In this document: piece by piece, positions 4,499 to 6,508 of the stretch
How the letters are laid out: each line of letters begins with the position of its first letter
Position numbering within the stretch: the first letter of the stretch is position 1
Assembly: GCA_011051925.1 (NCBI GenBank)
Contig: DRKE01000331.1
Location: 1-6,508 of the forward strand
Source: Deltaproteobacteria bacterium
Lineage (GTDB): Bacteria; Myxococcota_A; UBA9160; UBA4427
Length of the DNA: 6,508 nucleotides
Direction of reading: 5' to 3'
Program-made: the position numbers and the translations under genes
Notes under the pieces: generated by a model
What the model was told of the DNA's origin: nothing
The model's input: the letters and a program-made list of their open reading frames with translations, nothing else
The model's database searches: none

Positions 4499-6508
4499 AT
4501 GAGTGACTCGAAGCCGAAACCCGTTCTGCGGCGAGACTATCGGCCGCCGGACTACCTGATCGACCGGGTCGATCTCGCCTTCGATCTGAACGAGGAGCAG
4601 ACGCGGGTCGAGGCCCGGCTGGCCATCCATCGCCGCTCGGACGCGGCCGATCCGGATGCACCTCTCGTTCTCGCGGGCGAGGAACTGGAGCTGCTCGAGA
4701 TCGGGATCGACGGCCGACCTCTCGACGGCTCCGGGTACCGGCTGGAAGAAGACCGGCTCGTGATCCCGGCACCGCCGGCCCGTTTCGAACTCCGGACGGT
4801 GGTCGCGATCCATCCCGAAACGAATACCCGGCTCTCGGGGCTCTACAAGAGCAGTGGGAACTTCTGCACGCAATGCGAAGCCATGGGCTTTCGTCGCATC
4901 ACCTATTTCCTCGATCGCCCGGACGTCATGGCCTGTTATTCGGTCTCGATCGAAGCGGACCGGGAGCGCTATCCGGTCCTGCTTTCGAACGGGAACCGGA
5001 TCGAGGAGATCGAACTCGAGGGGGGACGCCATCGGGTCACCTGGCGGGACCCCTTTCCCAAGCCGAGCTACCTCTTCGCCCTCGTCGCCGGGGATCTCCG
5101 CTGCCATCGGGGAAGCTTCACCACGCAATCCGGGCGAGACGTCGCGCTCGAAATCTGGGTGGAGCCCCAGAACATCGACCGTTGCGACCATGCGTTGCGA
5201 TCACTCCAGCGGGCGATGAGATGGGATGAGGAGCGCTTCGGCCGGGAATACGATCTCGACGTCTACATGATCGTCGCCGTGGGCGACTTCAACATGGGGG
5301 CGATGGAGAACAAGGGGCTCAACATCTTCAATTCGAAATACGTCCTCGCTCTTCCGGAGACGGCGACGGACGATGACTACGAAGGGATCGAATCGGTCAT
5401 CGCGCACGAGTATTTCCACAACTGGACGGGCAATCGCGTGACCTGTCGAGACTGGTTCCAGCTGACATTGAAGGAGGGGTTGACCGTCTATCGCGACCAG
5501 CGTTTCAGCGAGGACATGATTTCGCAGCCCGTCTGTCGGATCCAGGGCATCAAGCAGCTTCGGGCCCGTCAATTCCCGGAGGACGAGGGGCCGATGGCCC
5601 ACCCGATCCGGCCCGAATCCTATATCTCGATGGACAACTTCTACACGGCGACGGTCTATGAGAAGGGGGCCGAAGTCGTCCGGATGTACGCGACGCTGCT
5701 CGGAGAGGACGGCTTTCGAAAGGGCATGGATCTCTATTTCGACCGTCACGACGGGCAGGCCGTGACCTGTGACGATTTCCGGCATGCCATGGCGGACGCG
5801 AACGGGCGCGATCTGTCCCAGTTCGAACGCTGGTATTCCCAGGCGGGCACGCCGCGGCTGACGGCTTCGGGCGAATACGACGCCGCCGCGCGGCGCTATG
5901 TCCTGACCCTCTCGCAGGACTACCCGGAGACGGCCTTCGAGATCGTCGGCGCGCGGGATCGGAAACCGCTCCATATCCCGGTTGCCGTCGGATTGCTGGG
6001 GCCGGACGGAACGGCCCTTCCGCTCCGGCTCGAGGGCGAGGCCGGAACGACGCTCCGGGCGACCACGCGGATCCTGGAGTTGCGTGAGTCGCAGCAGCGC
6101 TTCGTCTTCGAGGACGTCGAACGGGAGCCCGTTCCCTCGATCCTGCGGGGGTTCTCGGCACCCGTACGGCTCGAGATGGACCAGTCGCGGGAGGCCCTGG
6201 CCTTCCTGATGGCCCATGACGAGGATCCGATCAATCGCTGGGACGCCGGTCAGAGGCTGGCGCTGGATTGGCTCGTCGAAGCGACGAAGATCGCCGGAGA
6301 AGGGGGCGTGCCGGAGCCCGATCCGGCCTTCGCGTCGGCCTGGGGGCGGCTGCTCGTCGACGAGAATCTCGACGGTTCGCTTCGTGCCCTGGCACTCACG
6401 CTTCCTGCCGAGCGCGTCGTGGCCCAGGCGCTTCCGGTGATCGATCCCGACGCGATCCATGCGGCCCGGGAATGCCTTCGTCGGGCGCTCGCGACGATCC
6501 ACGAAGAC
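4499..6508 (+). CDS. pepN: Aminopeptidase N, M1 family (3' end cut off by the window)
   Basis: The frame is open from the ATG at 4499 to the last base, giving 670 codons without a stop. PepN proteins are usually about 870-890 residues, so roughly 200 C-terminal residues are missing only because the window ends. The enzyme is a cytosolic zinc aminopeptidase that removes N-terminal residues from peptides late in protein turnover. The N-terminal stretch DYRPPDYLIDRVDLAFDL resembles the E. coli start. The exopeptidase motif GAMEN is at 267-271 (Glu270). The zinc site HEYFH is at 303-307, with ligands His303 and His307, catalytic Glu304, and third ligand Glu326 in TLKEGLT. The transition-state Tyr387 lies in VYEKGAEVVRM. 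Each sits 6 residues beyond the E. coli PepN numbering, so there are no large insertions. The catalytic domain is followed by WYSQAGTPRL and the beta-sandwich (about 450-560), and then helical-domain sequence to the edge. The ribosome binding site is weak (GGGGG 9 nt upstream). Fit to the PepN subfamily is very good. Confidence 0.97.
   Translation, partial: MSDSKPKPVLRRDYRPPDYLIDRVDLAFDLNEEQTRVEARLAIHRRSDAADPDAPLVLAGEELELLEIGIDGRPLDGSGYRLEEDRLVIPAPPARFELRTVVAIHPETNTRLSGLYKSSGNFCTQCEAMGFRRITYFLDRPDVMACYSVSIEADRERYPVLLSNGNRIEEIELEGGRHRVTWRDPFPKPSYLFALVAGDLRCHRGSFTTQSGRDVALEIWVEPQNIDRCDHALRSLQRAMRWDEERFGREYDLDVYMIVAVGDFNMGAMENKGLNIFNSKYVLALPETATDDDYEGIESVIAHEYFHNWTGNRVTCRDWFQLTLKEGLTVYRDQRFSEDMISQPVCRIQGIKQLRARQFPEDEGPMAHPIRPESYISMDNFYTATVYEKGAEVVRMYATLLGEDGFRKGMDLYFDRHDGQAVTCDDFRHAMADANGRDLSQFERWYSQAGTPRLTASGEYDAAARRYVLTLSQDYPETAFEIVGARDRKPLHIPVAVGLLGPDGTALPLRLEGEAGTTLRATTRILELRESQQRFVFEDVEREPVPSILRGFSAPVRLEMDQSREALAFLMAHDEDPINRWDAGQRLALDWLVEATKIAGEGGVPEPDPAFASAWGRLLVDENLDGSLRALALTLPAERVVAQALPVIDPDAIHAARECLRRALATIHED

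Noticed and set aside
4460..5191. A 243-codon open frame on the minus strand over the pepN start
   Set aside because: It overlaps the pepN N-terminus, whose sequence matches the family closely. The antisense product has no recognisable motif.
5201..6502. A 433-codon open frame on the minus strand inside pepN
   Set aside because: It is antisense to a gene with intact M1 motifs. Its protein is rich in Arg, Gly and Pro with no recognisable domain. Long antisense frames are expected in GC-rich genes with strong third-position bias.
1..6508. A new defence, mobile or biosynthetic system
   Set aside because: All six genes belong to common families. There are no transposase, integrase, CRISPR, toxin-antitoxin or modular synthase signs, and gene orientations alternate rather than forming one operon.

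Overview
The window is a compact, GC-rich bacterial chromosome segment (roughly two thirds G+C by eye). It holds six protein-coding genes and no RNA gene, insertion sequence, CRISPR array or long repeat. Two genes encode proteins with lipoprotein signal peptides, and the aminopeptidase at the right edge is of the Escherichia coli PepN type. Together with the codon bias this points to a Gram-negative organism, most simply a GC-rich member of the Pseudomonadota or a related phylum such as Myxococcota. The sequence alone does not allow a finer placement.

Layout. From the left: a stand-alone receiver-domain protein (+, 28-465) faces a DMT/EamA-family membrane transporter (-, 491-1414) across a 25-bp gap. 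The transporter diverges from an M20-family metallopeptidase/deacylase (+, 1587-2768) across a 172-bp promoter region. The M20 gene is followed after 85 bp by a small tetratricopeptide-repeat (TPR) lipoprotein (+, 2854-3528), probably in the same transcript. That gene converges on a family 3 solute-binding lipoprotein (-, 3557-4348), with a 7-bp-stem hairpin between the two stop codons. The solute-binding gene diverges across 150 bp from an M1 aminopeptidase N gene (+, starts 4499), which runs off the right edge with 670 residues present and its C-terminal part missing. Coding density is high and no gene-free stretch exceeds 300 bp.

How the genes relate. Four of the six products fit peptide or amino-acid handling: an M20 deacylase/peptidase, an aminopeptidase N, an amino-acid-type binding protein and a possible small-metabolite exporter. 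They are not one operon, however, because orientations alternate, so a shared pathway is an inference. No new defence, mobile or biosynthetic system is visible. The points most worth a second look are the degenerate phosphorylation site of the receiver protein, the structured promoter region in front of pepN (a perfect inverted repeat on the -35 box and a 9-bp direct repeat phased by exactly 20 bp), and the binding protein that has no permease or ATPase beside it.
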